The notes under the pieces are model-generated. The model saw only the letters and a program-made list of their open reading frames with translations. It made no database searches and was not told the origin of the DNA. A program made the translations under genes and the position numbers. Below, piece by piece: positions 1 to 8,527 of a DNA stretch of 64,000 bases. The stretch is from Marinicella meishanensis. Its GTDB lineage: Bacteria > Pseudomonadota > Gammaproteobacteria > Xanthomonadales > Marinicellaceae. The stretch is from positions 248,001 to 312,000 of the forward strand of contig NZ_JAIOUV010000004.1 of NCBI RefSeq assembly GCF_019931145.1, written 5' to 3'. Every line of letters begins with the position of its first letter. The first letter of the stretch is position 1.

Positions 1-202
1 CATATAGATTGGCAAAGCCCACATCCAGGCTGCCACCAGCGGCGGTTTCGCGGATGCGGAAGGGAAAATCCCCCACCCCATCGACCACAGCCCAACCACT
101 CCATGAGCGACTGGCGCAGTGTTCGGCATCGGTCTCAGGTTTCTGCGGTTGGGCGCAAGCCAACAGCAGCAACGCCCAAAGAACAATCAGCAATATTCGC
201 AT
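1..202 (-). CDS. Lipoprotein, C-terminus beyond the window (partial)
   Basis: The first 67 codons of a minus-strand gene are present. The N-terminus MRILLIVLWALLLLACAQ is a lipoprotein signal peptide with lipobox L-L-A-C, so Cys16 should be the lipidated residue. The mature part that can be seen (polar, one further Cys, several Trp) matches no family I know. An in-frame ATG six codons upstream (position 220) is possible, but the start at 202 puts the signal peptide right at the terminus. It lies downstream of the DegQ-type protease on the same strand, about 50 bp away, so the two may be cotranscribed. The product is likely anchored in an envelope membrane; function unknown. Confidence 0.6.
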   Translation of the reverse strand, partial: MRILLIVLWALLLLACAQPQKPETDAEHCASRSWSGWAVVDGVGDFPFRIRETAAGGSLDVGFANLY

Positions 203-254
203 GTTGGGGTGCCCGGTCATATGAAACCGTTCCACTTTACCACCATGCCCCTGA

Positions 255-1595
255 TTAATCTTCCAACAACAACAAATAATTGCGGCCGTTGCGGTAAATG
301 TTCAACAACGGGGTCTTGCTGGATTGTTCGATGCGCTGGGTCAGTTGTTTGAGGCTGGCAATCTCGGCCTTGTTCACTGCCGTGATCAAATCACCGGCCC
401 TCAGCCCCAGATCCCAAGCCACCGAACCGCGTTCAATTTCTTCCAACAACACGCCTTGGAAGCGATCGCGATACTGCACCGGCAAATTGCTCAATAAAGT
501 GCCTTTGAGCAAGGGGTGCAATTCTTGGCCTTTGAGCTCATTGCGATCGGCCTCGGTGATCAGGGTCAACACCTGTCGTTCGCGCTCATTGCGCAAAAAG
601 TCGATGGTCACCTGGCTGTCCAATTCAATCAGCCCTTCGTAGTTTTGGAATTGCTTTTGGCTGGCGATGCGGTCGCCGTTGAGGCGGGTGATGATGTCAC
701 CCACTTGTAAGCCGGCGCGATCGGCCGGTGATTCAGGGTCCACAGAAGTGACCAACACGCCTTGCCGCTGACCCACATCAAAGGCCCTGGCCAAGCGTTC
801 GGTGATGTCTTGCACCCCCATGCCCAAAGAGCCCCGGCGCACGGTGCCGAACTCCACCAATTGGCGCATCATGCGTTGGGCCAGGGAAGACGGGATGGCA
901 AATCCGATGCCCACGTTGCCACCGGAGGGCGAAAAAATGGCGGTGTTGATGCCGACCAAGGAACCATTGAGGTCGATCAGGGCGCCACCCGAGTTGCCGG
1001 GGTTGATCGAAGCATCGGTTTGGATGAAATTTTGATAACCCAGGCCACTCAAAGAGGTGCGGCCCAAGGCGCTGACAATGCCCGAAGTCACGGTCTGACC
1101 CAAACCAAAGGGGTTGCCCACCGCCACCACAAAATCGCCAACCCGCAGTTGCTCCGAATCGGCCAAAGGCAAGGCGGTGAGGTTATCGGCTTCGATTTGG
1201 ATCACCGCCACATCGGTGCCGTCATCCGAACCGATCAAGGTGGCGCTGAAGGTGCGGCCGTCGTGCAACACCACCGAAATGTCATCGGCATCATTCACCA
1301 CGTGGTGGTTGGTCAGGATGTAGCCTTGGATGGCATCGACAATCACCCCGGAACCCAAGGATTGGGTAACCCGTTCACGTGGGGTGTTGGGCAAGCCATA
1401 AAACCAATTGTAAAAATCACTGTTGCGCGAGCGCACATACTGCACCGATTTGGTGTTGATGTTAACCACCGCTGGGGTCACGCGCTCCAAAATGGGCGCC
1501 AAGGACGGTACCGGCTGGCCATTGACCGCCGCGGGTAAGGTGGCTTGGGCTGCAACGGCGCATGACAATAAAAACAACAAAGCTAACTTTTTCAT
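255..1595 (-). CDS. degQ: Periplasmic HtrA/DegQ-family serine protease
   Basis: This is a 446-residue envelope quality-control protease that would degrade misfolded periplasmic proteins. A cleavable signal peptide (residues 1-18) is followed by a trypsin-like domain whose catalytic triad is visible: His98 in TNHHVV, Asp128 in DDGTDVAV and Ser202 in NPGNSGG. Two PDZ domains follow (about 245-340 and 360-445). Length and order match DegP/DegQ/MucD. The Q-linker-rich segment that lengthens DegP in enterics is short here, which favours the DegQ or MucD type. It is transcribed divergently from pyrF. The family is certain; the exact orthologue (degQ, degP or mucD) is inferred. Confidence 0.94.
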   Translation of the reverse strand: MKKLALLFLLSCAVAAQATLPAAVNGQPVPSLAPILERVTPAVVNINTKSVQYVRSRNSDFYNWFYGLPNTPRERVTQSLGSGVIVDAIQGYILTNHHVVNDADDISVVLHDGRTFSATLIGSDDGTDVAVIQIEADNLTALPLADSEQLRVGDFVVAVGNPFGLGQTVTSGIVSALGRTSLSGLGYQNFIQTDASINPGNSGGALIDLNGSLVGINTAIFSPSGGNVGIGFAIPSSLAQRMMRQLVEFGTVRRGSLGMGVQDITERLARAFDVGQRQGVLVTSVDPESPADRAGLQVGDIITRLNGDRIASQKQFQNYEGLIELDSQVTIDFLRNERERQVLTLITEADRNELKGQELHPLLKGTLLSNLPVQYRDRFQGVLLEEIERGSVAWDLGLRAGDLITAVNKAEIASLKQLTQRIEQSSKTPLLNIYRNGRNYLLLLED

Positions 1596-1683
1596 GGTCT
1601 GTTCTGATTCTTGGGTTCAATCAAAGTTCCGTTCCTGTAAAATAGCCGCATTGTTTCAAATTTCAAGTCCCTTCAAATCGACC

Positions 1684-2487
1684 ATGTTTATCCAACAGTT
1701 AGCCCAAGCACAACGTCAAAACAACTCACTGGTCTGCGTCGGTTTGGACCCCAACCCGGCCAAAATCAACGCCATGGGTGTGGACTTGTTGAGCTGGCTG
1801 CAAGGCATCGTCGATGCCACCGCCGCACACGTTTGTGCCTTCAAACCGCAGATTGCCTATTTTGCCGCCATGGGGGCCGAGACTGAATTGCAACAAATCA
1901 TCCAATACATCCACCAACAGCACCCCACCATTCCGGTGATCCTGGATGCCAAACGCGGTGACATCGGCAGCACCGCCGAACAGTATGCCAATGAAGCCTT
2001 CATCCGCTACCAAGCCGATGCAGTCACGGTCAACCCTTACATGGGCGGCGACACCATCGAGCCCTACACCCAATTTGCAGACAAAGGTGTGGTGGTGCTG
2101 TGCAAAACGTCGAATGCCGGTTCTGGAGAATTGCAGAACCTGACGTTGGACTCCGGTGAAACCCTGTTCCAGCGGGTGGCGAAACAGGCCAGCGAACGCT
2201 GGAATCAGCACCACAATGTGTTGCTGGTGGTGGGCGCCACCTACCCCGAAGAACTGGCCCAAATCCGTGGCATCGTTGGCGACATGCCGCTGTTGATCCC
2301 CGGCATCGGTGCCCAAGGTGGCGACGTGGCTGCCACCCTCAAAGCCGGTTTGCGAACGGACGGCCTGGGGCTGATCATTTCCTCATCACGCGGCATCATT
2401 TACGCCGGCGACCGGGCGGAAAACTACGCGGCAGCGGCTCAAGACGCCTGCCTGACATTGAAAAACACCATCAACCAATACCGCTGA
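1684..2487 (+). CDS. pyrF: Orotidine 5'-phosphate decarboxylase
   Basis: This 267-residue cytoplasmic TIM-barrel enzyme converts OMP to UMP, the last step of de novo pyrimidine synthesis. The catalytic Asp-Lys-Asp array is in VILDAKRGDIGSTA (Asp88, Lys90, Asp93). VNPYMGGDTIEPY and the C-terminal GLIISSSRGI phosphate-binding region mark the longer 'type 2' form (about 270 residues, compared with about 230-245 for E. coli PyrF). The reading frame is open well upstream, but ATG at 1684 gives the family N-terminus. pyrC lies in the same window at 24-25 kb, unlinked to it. Monocistronic as far as can be seen. Confidence 0.95.
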   Translation: MFIQQLAQAQRQNNSLVCVGLDPNPAKINAMGVDLLSWLQGIVDATAAHVCAFKPQIAYFAAMGAETELQQIIQYIHQQHPTIPVILDAKRGDIGSTAEQYANEAFIRYQADAVTVNPYMGGDTIEPYTQFADKGVVVLCKTSNAGSGELQNLTLDSGETLFQRVAKQASERWNQHHNVLLVVGATYPEELAQIRGIVGDMPLLIPGIGAQGGDVAATLKAGLRTDGLGLIISSSRGIIYAGDRAENYAAAAQDACLTLKNTINQYR

Positions 2488-2594
2488 GCTGACGGCGGTC
2501 TTCTGAATCAGCACCACAAAAGTCAAATTCCTGCTTGACCCTGACGTTGTGTTACCCTTTACAGTGCGCCCCACTGTGATCCAAGAGACCCTTA

Positions 2595-3371
2595 ATGGCT
2601 TCATTCAAAATCAAAGAATTTGCCGCCATGCATGGTGTCAGTGTGCGCACCTTGCGCCATTACGACCAGTTGGGCCTGTTGATCCCAGCACACGTCAACC
2701 GCCACAACGGCTACCGTTATTATGGCGAGGAAAACCGGCTGACTTTGCAACTCATTGTATTTTATAAGGAGTTGGGCTTTGCCTTGGCAGAGATCAAAAC
2801 CCTGTTGCAAGCCGACCCGGCCAACCAACAGCAGGCCTTGCGCTTTCAACGCAACCTGTTGGCCATGAAACAACAGCGCTTGGGCAAGATGGTTGATTTC
2901 ATAGACGAACTGTTGAGTTCAAACCAACACGGAGCCACCGACATGAGTGAACAATTTTTAAACGCCACCAACCAGCAGGCCTTTGAGCAGGACAAAGCGG
3001 CCCACTTGGCCGAAGCCAAACAACGCTGGGGACAAACCCAGTCCTTCCAACAATCACAACAACGCTTGGCCAAATACAGCGATGCCGACGTGCAAGCCAT
3101 CAACCAACAACAGCAAGCCATCTACCAGCAACTGGCCGCTTTGATGCCACAGGGGGTGGCCGACCCCCAAGTGCAACAACAGGTCCATGCCGCCCGCATG
3201 CTGATCCATGACCATTGGTATGATTGTGGGGTGGCCCAATTTGCGGCCCTGGGACAGATGTATGTCACTGACCCCAAGTTCACGGCCCACCTGAACCATT
3301 ATGGTGCTGGATTTGCTGAGTTTTTGAGCCAGGCCATCGCCCACTATGCCCAGCAAGCCGAAGCCGGCTGA
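2595..3371 (+). CDS. MerR-family regulator with TipAS ligand-binding domain
   Basis: This is a 258-residue transcriptional regulator. The N-terminal winged helix-turn-helix (residues 2-70, with VSVRTLRHYDQLGLL) is typical of MerR proteins. A coiled-coil dimerisation helix (about 80-110) leads into an all-helical TipAS domain (about 125-250; HDHWYDCGVAQFAALGQMY). TipAS domains bind hydrophobic antibiotics or peptides and convert the protein into an activator of multidrug-resistance promoters. Its target is not evident. The nearby MarR-RND module (3.5-8.5 kb) could be under separate control, because a terminator-like hairpin lies between. The domain assignment is firm; the ligand and regulon are unknown. 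Confidence 0.9.
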   Translation: MASFKIKEFAAMHGVSVRTLRHYDQLGLLIPAHVNRHNGYRYYGEENRLTLQLIVFYKELGFALAEIKTLLQADPANQQQALRFQRNLLAMKQQRLGKMVDFIDELLSSNQHGATDMSEQFLNATNQQAFEQDKAAHLAEAKQRWGQTQSFQQSQQRLAKYSDADVQAINQQQQAIYQQLAALMPQGVADPQVQQQVHAARMLIHDHWYDCGVAQFAALGQMYVTDPKFTAHLNHYGAGFAEFLSQAIAHYAQQAEAG

Positions 3372-3400
3372 CCAACAGATTGAACTCGCCCCATGAAAGG

Positions 3401-3440
3401 CCTCACCACCATGTGTCCACATCGGTGGTGAGGTTTTGCT
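3401..3440 (+). terminator. Intrinsic terminator after the MerR-TipAS gene
   Basis: Ten-base arms cctcaccacc (3401-3410) and ggtggtgagg (3424-3433) form a strong stem. The loop region atgtg-tc-cacat extends the pairing, and TTTTGCTT follows. It lies 30 bp after the MerR stop codon and just before a good promoter, so it insulates the two regulators. Confidence 0.7.
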
Positions 3441-3479
3441 TGACAAGCGATTCATTTTACATATACTGCACTGGTAAAA
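3440..3479 (+). promoter_or_regulatory. Sigma-70-type promoter of the MarR-RND operon with a possible operator
   Basis: TTGACA (3440-3445), a 16-bp spacer and TATACT (3462-3467) make a near-consensus promoter 28 bp before the MarR start. The inverted pair ttttac (3455-3460) and gtaaaa (3474-3479) brackets the -10 element. This is where a MarR autorepressor would be expected to bind. The promoter boxes are seen directly; the operator role is inference. Confidence 0.55.
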
Positions 3480-3494
3480 CATAAGTGAAACATC

Positions 3495-3923
3495 ATGAAC
3501 CAACCCAATGCCAACACCCAAACCCTGATCCAATTGTGGACCCAAACCAACGCCTTGGTTCGTCAACTGGACGCCCACCTGGGCGCCGTGCATGGCCTCG
3601 GCTTTGCCGAATACATGGCCTTACATCACCTCAATGCCGCCCCCCAATTGATGCTGCGTCGCATCGATTTGGCCCGGGTCTTGTGTCGTTCGGCCTCGGG
3701 CGTCACCAAAATGCTGAACCCCATGGAAAAAGTGGGCTTGGTCAGCAAACAAGTCAACCCGCGCGATGCCCGGGTCAGTCTGGTCAAGCTGACCGCCGCC
3801 GGCTTGCGCAGTTACCAACAAGCCAACAACAGCTTGAATCAACTGTCGGCCGGTGTGTTTCAACACCTTGATACCGCCGATGCCGAACAACTGCATGGCC
3901 TGCTGTCTGGCCTCAGCACATGA
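3495..3923 (+). CDS. MarR-family transcriptional regulator
   Basis: This 142-residue winged-helix repressor is of MarR type. Residues about 35-105 hold the DNA-binding domain: a recognition-helix region (RRIDLARVLCRSASGVTKML) and the wing (NPRDARVSLVKLTAAG) with the Asp-x-Arg of the family. The flanking helices form the dimer interface. It is the first gene of a group that continues with an RND adaptor and an RND pump. MarR proteins commonly repress such efflux genes and release DNA on binding a phenolic or lipophilic ligand. The 208-bp gap before the adaptor means a separate efflux promoter is possible. Confidence 0.86.
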   Translation: MNQPNANTQTLIQLWTQTNALVRQLDAHLGAVHGLGFAEYMALHHLNAAPQLMLRRIDLARVLCRSASGVTKMLNPMEKVGLVSKQVNPRDARVSLVKLTAAGLRSYQQANNSLNQLSAGVFQHLDTADAEQLHGLLSGLST

Positions 3924-4001
3924 ATAACGAATTAATTCTTCAACCAATCAGCGCTGGTTCACGTCTGTTTAATCACAGGCTGGTTAAAATCGGGCCTAAT
4001 G

Positions 4002-4039
4002 GTCTATTTCCGATGGTCGACCCATCCGATAAAATAGAC
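4002..4039. other. Imperfect hairpin between the MarR gene and the efflux genes
   Basis: gtctattt (4002-4009) pairs with aaatagac (4032-4039), and inside it gatgg (4012-4016) pairs with ccatc (4022-4026). No T-run follows on the plus strand. It could be a regulator-binding palindrome or an mRNA structure upstream of the adaptor gene. Nothing else recognisable lies in the 3924-4131 gap. Confidence 0.3.
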
Positions 4040-4131
4040 TGTGAAGAGCACATCCAGATTCGAGCCATTGGTGGTCAAACAGTTGGGGGCCTGATGACCA
4101 ACCAAGAACCCATTATGAGAGCGTAAACACC

Positions 4132-5346
4132 ATGGAACAAATCAGCCACCAAGCCAAACCCATCCCATTCATCAAGCGCCTGTTGCCGATCCTGGCCGTA
4201 TTCTTGGTGGTGTTTGTGATCTTGTTTATCATGTCCGGCATGAAAGAAGAGCCGGCCAAAATCCCGGAAAAACCCAAGGGCTTTTTGGTGGAAACCACCA
4301 CCGTCAGCCCCACCGAATTGACCTTGACCATCAACTCCCAAGGCGTGTTACAGCCGAAACGGCAAATTGCCTTGTTGACCGAAGTCAGTGGCAAAGTCCA
4401 ATCCCTGTCCCCGACTTTCGTCGCTGGCGGCAGCTTTGCCGCGGGTGATGTGTTGGTGCAAATCGATCCGGCCGATTACCGGGTGGCGGTGGCCCGTGCC
4501 GAGGCCAACTTGGCCAGCGCCCAGGCCACGCTGGATTTGGAACAAGCCCGCTCGGACCAGGCGCGCAAGGACTGGAATTCATTCGGCAAGTCCGGCGAAC
4601 CCAGCGCCTTGTTGCTGAACATCCCCCAATTGGATGGCGCCAAGGCCAGCCTCAAGGCAGCCCAAGCCGACCTGCAAAAAGCCCGCCGGGACTTGGAAAA
4701 AACCACCATCGTGGCACCGTTTGCTGGCACCGTGTTGAGCAAATCGGTGGACCTGGGTCAATTCGTTGGCATGTCAGGGCAGCTGGGCAGCATCGCCGGT
4801 ACCGAGGTCGGTGAAGTGCGCTTGCCGCTGACCAATCAGGACCTCAACAAACTCAACCTCAAAGACCGCGATTTATCGAACCAACCCTTGGCGGTGCGCT
4901 TTGCCGATGACCAGGACCAAACCGTCACTTCAGGCCTGATCAAACGCCTGGAGGCCAGCAAAGATGCCCGCACCTTGATGAACTATGCGGTGGCCGAAAT
5001 CACCCAGCCGTTTGCCCATGACCTGTTGTTCAACACCTTCCTCAAAGCCGAAATCACCGGCGGCACCTATGCCAACGTGTTTGCCATCCCGTCTTCATGG
5101 ATGATGCCCAATGACCAACTGCCGGTGTATCAAGCCGATGACACCCTGGCCATCAAAGCAGTCAACGTGGTGCACAAAACCAACGAGCACTTCTATGTGG
5201 ACCAAGGTTTGAGCACCCAGGATGTGATCATCACCACCCCCATCCAGGCCCCAACTGTGGGCATGAAATTGCGCCTGCAAGCCGCGGCCACTGAGCCAGC
5301 CGAGGCGACCGACACGGCGGTGCAAACGGCCGGAGCCGAACAATGA
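4132..5346 (+). CDS. RND efflux periplasmic adaptor (HlyD/AcrA family)
   Basis: This 404-residue membrane-fusion protein links an inner-membrane RND pump to an outer-membrane channel. One transmembrane anchor (about residues 16-36) is followed by a biotinyl/lipoyl-like half (SQGVLQPKRQIALLTEVSG), a coiled-coil hairpin (about 115-185) and the second lipoyl half (KTTIVAPFAGTVLSKSVDLGQ). Beta-barrel and membrane-proximal domains complete the protein. It overlaps the pump gene by 4 bp (ATGA), so the two are translationally coupled. No outer-membrane channel gene is adjacent, so a TolC-like protein elsewhere would be needed. Substrate unknown. Confidence 0.92.
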   Translation: MEQISHQAKPIPFIKRLLPILAVFLVVFVILFIMSGMKEEPAKIPEKPKGFLVETTTVSPTELTLTINSQGVLQPKRQIALLTEVSGKVQSLSPTFVAGGSFAAGDVLVQIDPADYRVAVARAEANLASAQATLDLEQARSDQARKDWNSFGKSGEPSALLLNIPQLDGAKASLKAAQADLQKARRDLEKTTIVAPFAGTVLSKSVDLGQFVGMSGQLGSIAGTEVGEVRLPLTNQDLNKLNLKDRDLSNQPLAVRFADDQDQTVTSGLIKRLEASKDARTLMNYAVAEITQPFAHDLLFNTFLKAEITGGTYANVFAIPSSWMMPNDQLPVYQADDTLAIKAVNVVHKTNEHFYVDQGLSTQDVIITTPIQAPTVGMKLRLQAAATEPAEATDTAVQTAGAEQ

Positions 5347-8300
5347 AGAAACAATGGGACCAAGGCATCATCCATTGGTTTGCCAGCAATCCGGTGGCGG
5401 CCAATTTGTTGATGGTGGTGTTGATCATCGGTGGCTTGCGAGCGGCCTACACCCTGAAAAAAGAGATGTTTCCGGCCACTTCGGTGAACCAGGTGTTGGT
5501 GACCATGGCCTATCCGGGCGCGGCTCCGGATGAGGTGGAAAAAGGCATTTGTGTGAAAATCGAAGATGCGGTCACCGGCCTGGAAGGCATCGACAAAACC
5601 ACCTGTCTGGCCAATGAAGGGGCGGCCCGCACCAACATCGAGATCGGCAGTGACTACGACGTCAAAAACGTCATGGCCGAAATCAAGAACCGGGTTGATG
5701 GCATCAACTCCTTCCCCGGTGAAGCAGAAAAACCAATCATCAGTGAAATCCTGATACAGCAGCCGGTGCTGTTCCTGTCGGTCTATGGCAACGTGCCCGA
5801 AGACGACCTGCTGCAAGCCACCCGCGACGTGCGCGATGACTTGATTGACTTGCCTAATGTGTCGATGGCCTCTTTGGTTGGCGAACGCGATTATGAGATC
5901 GCCATTGAAATCAAAGAAGACACCCTGCGCCAATACCAAATCACCTTCGATGAAATCGCCGCGGTGTTGCGCGCGGCCTCGATTGATTTACCCGGTGGCT
6001 CGATCAAAACCGATCGCGGCGACGTGTTGCTCCGCTCGGTGGGTCAATCCTACACCGGCGCTGAATTCGCGCAAACCGTGATCCGCACCAACCCCGATGG
6101 CTCCCGCTTGTTGTTGTCCGATGTCGCCACCATCAAAGACGGTTTTGAAGAGACCGGTGAGATCGGCACCTTCGATGGCAAGCCGGCGATCAGCATCCAG
6201 GTCAATGCGGTGGAAAATGAATCGGTGTTGGTGATTTCTGATGAAGTCAATGCCTACGTGGCCCGCATGCAAGACAAGATGCCGCCAAACATGTCGGTGG
6301 CCACTTGGTCCGACACCTCGCATTACGTGCGCGGTCGTTTGGACATGATGGAACGCAACATGCTGCAAGGGGCGGTGTTGGTGTTGTTGACCCTGACCCT
6401 GTTCTTGCGCTTGAAGGTGGCTTTCTGGGTGATGTTGGGCTTGCCCGTGGCTTTCCTCGGCGCCTTCATGTTTTTGCCGCTGACCGGCATCAGCATCAAC
6501 ATGCTCAGCATGTTTGGCTTCATCTTGGTGCTGGGCATCGTGGTGGATGACGCCATTGTGATCGGTGAGAGTTCCTACTATGAAATCCAACACAAAGGCC
6601 ATTCCTTGAAGAACGTGGTGGTGGGCGCCCAACGGGTGGCCACCCCAGCAACCTTTGGGGTGTTGACCACCATCGCGGCGTTTGCACCGATGTTGTTTGT
6701 CGGCACTTTGTTTGGCTCGTTTTTCGAGGCCATCGGATGGGTGGTGATCCTGTGTTTGTTGTTCTCTTTGGTCGAATCCAAATTGATCCTGCCAGCGCAT
6801 TTGGCCCACATGCGTTCAGATGACATTGGCACCAAAAACCCCGGTCCCCTGCTGCGCTTGCAGCGCAAGGTCAACCATGGCCTGGAACACGTGATCAAGA
6901 ACCAATACCAGCCGACCATTGACAAAGCCATCCGCCGCCCCGGTTTGACGCTGTCGGTATTCATTGGCGTGTTCTTATTGAGCACTGGCTTGATCAACAA
7001 CGGTTTGGTGCGTTTTGTGATGATGCCGGATTTTGTGGCCGATTTCGTGCAGGCCGATTTCGCCATGGCCCAAGGCACCCCACAAGAACGCAGCAGCGAG
7101 GTGCTCAAGCACATCCAGGATTCACTGGAACGCTTGGATGCCGACGTCAGCCGCGAAGTGGGTCAGGACAGCGGTGCCGTGTTCACCCACCAGTTGTCGT
7201 TCCTGGATTCACAAATTTCGGGTCGGGTCATCGTCGAATTGGTCAAAGACGAGGACGCGGTGATCGACGGCAAAGAAATGCTCAATCGTTGGACTGAATA
7301 CATCGGTGAGATCCCCGGCGCCACGCACATCGGCACCATGTCCTTGACCGGTCCTGGACAAGGCCCGGACGTGAGCCTCAAATTGGTCGGCAGCGACACC
7401 GAAGAATTGCGCCTGGCGGCCGACATCCTGGCCGAACGCCTGAAGGCCTTCGAAGGCGTGTCTGATGTCAGGAACTCCATCGAAGCGGGCAAAGACGAAA
7501 TTGAATTGTCGATCAAACCCATCGGCCGCAACCTGGGCTTGAACCAAGCCGACCTCGGCCGTCAAATCCGCCAGGCCTACTACGGCGAAGAGGTGCAACG
7601 CCTGCAACGCGGCAACGACGAAATCAAGGTCATGCTGCGCTACGACCGCGCCACCCGGGAATCATTGAAGTCCTTGGATGAATTGCGCATCCGCACCGCC
7701 GCCGGCGATGAGTTGCCGTTGAGCACGGTGGCCGAAGTGAACCTGGGCAAAGCGGCCAATGCCATCGAACGGGTCAACCGCAAGCGGGCCGCCCGCATCA
7801 CCGCCATGGTCGACAAAGCCATTGGCGATCCGCAGGCCATTGTGGGTCAATTGATGCCAGCACCCGGTCAACCCATCGTGCCGGAATACCCCGAGATCAC
7901 TTACGACTTGGATGGCACCAGCAAAGAGATGACCGAACTCTTGAAAAACTTGGGCATCGGCATGTTGTCGGCCATTTTGTTGATTTATGTGTTGTTGGCC
8001 ATCCCGCTGAAATCTTACGCGCAGCCGATCATCATCATGTTGGTGATTCCCTTTGGCATCACCGGCGCCATCGTCGGGCATTTGTTGCTCGGCATGACCT
8101 TCAGCATGATGTCGATTTTTGGGGTCATCGCCCTGACCGGGGTGGTGGTCAATGATTCGCTGGTGATGGTTGATTACATCAACAAAGAACGGCGCCAGGG
8201 CGTCGACATCATCACGGCGGTGAAACACGCCGGCAGCAAGCGCTTCAGGGCCATTTTGTTGACCTCACTGACCACCTTTTTTGGTTTGTTGCCGATCATG

Positions 8301-8522
8301 TTTGAACAGTCATTACAAGCCAAGGTGATCATCCCCATGGCGGTGTCGCTGGCCTTTGGCATCTTGTTCGCCACGGTGATCACGCTGATCCTGATCCCGG
8401 CCTTGTACGCCATGTTGGAAAACCTCAAATATAAATTCATCCGCTTGGATGGTTACCAACGCAAAGGCGGCACCACCGCCCCAGTGCCACAACCAGGAGA
8501 TCAAGGTGAATTGCGCACCTGA
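5343..8522 (+). CDS. RND-family efflux transporter (AcrB/MexB-like permease)
   Basis: This 1059-residue inner-membrane proton-driven pump has the duplicated RND plan: TM1 near the N-terminus, a large periplasmic loop, TM2-6, a second loop and TM7-12. The proton-relay acidic pair lies in TM4 within LGIVVDDAIVIGE (Asp402, Asp403). The matching TM10 segment GVIALTGVVVNDSLVMVDYIN is also conserved. The length agrees with the family. The sequence resembles the broad 'efflux RND transporter permease' group more than the hydrophobe-specific AcrB core. It is coupled to the adaptor by a 4-bp overlap and ends 5 bp from the convergent rmuC. Confidence 0.95.
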   Translation: MKKQWDQGIIHWFASNPVAANLLMVVLIIGGLRAAYTLKKEMFPATSVNQVLVTMAYPGAAPDEVEKGICVKIEDAVTGLEGIDKTTCLANEGAARTNIEIGSDYDVKNVMAEIKNRVDGINSFPGEAEKPIISEILIQQPVLFLSVYGNVPEDDLLQATRDVRDDLIDLPNVSMASLVGERDYEIAIEIKEDTLRQYQITFDEIAAVLRAASIDLPGGSIKTDRGDVLLRSVGQSYTGAEFAQTVIRTNPDGSRLLLSDVATIKDGFEETGEIGTFDGKPAISIQVNAVENESVLVISDEVNAYVARMQDKMPPNMSVATWSDTSHYVRGRLDMMERNMLQGAVLVLLTLTLFLRLKVAFWVMLGLPVAFLGAFMFLPLTGISINMLSMFGFILVLGIVVDDAIVIGESSYYEIQHKGHSLKNVVVGAQRVATPATFGVLTTIAAFAPMLFVGTLFGSFFEAIGWVVILCLLFSLVESKLILPAHLAHMRSDDIGTKNPGPLLRLQRKVNHGLEHVIKNQYQPTIDKAIRRPGLTLSVFIGVFLLSTGLINNGLVRFVMMPDFVADFVQADFAMAQGTPQERSSEVLKHIQDSLERLDADVSREVGQDSGAVFTHQLSFLDSQISGRVIVELVKDEDAVIDGKEMLNRWTEYIGEIPGATHIGTMSLTGPGQGPDVSLKLVGSDTEELRLAADILAERLKAFEGVSDVRNSIEAGKDEIELSIKPIGRNLGLNQADLGRQIRQAYYGEEVQRLQRGNDEIKVMLRYDRATRESLKSLDELRIRTAAGDELPLSTVAEVNLGKAANAIERVNRKRAARITAMVDKAIGDPQAIVGQLMPAPGQPIVPEYPEITYDLDGTSKEMTELLKNLGIGMLSAILLIYVLLAIPLKSYAQPIIIMLVIPFGITGAIVGHLLLGMTFSMMSIFGVIALTGVVVNDSLVMVDYINKERRQGVDIITAVKHAGSKRFRAILLTSLTTFFGLLPIMFEQSLQAKVIIPMAVSLAFGILFATVITLILIPALYAMLENLKYKFIRLDGYQRKGGTTAPVPQPGDQGELRT

Positions 8523-8527
8523 TTGGA

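Noticed and set aside
762-1538. Long open frame (258 codons) on the plus strand inside degQ.
   Set aside because: It is antisense to a clear serine protease with conserved motifs, and its product has no recognisable domains. The high proportion of open antisense frames reflects codon use.
3920-4126. Possible small gene of 68 codons overlapping the MarR stop by ATGA.
   Set aside because: No ribosome site of note, no family features, and part of its length is the hairpin at 4002-4039.
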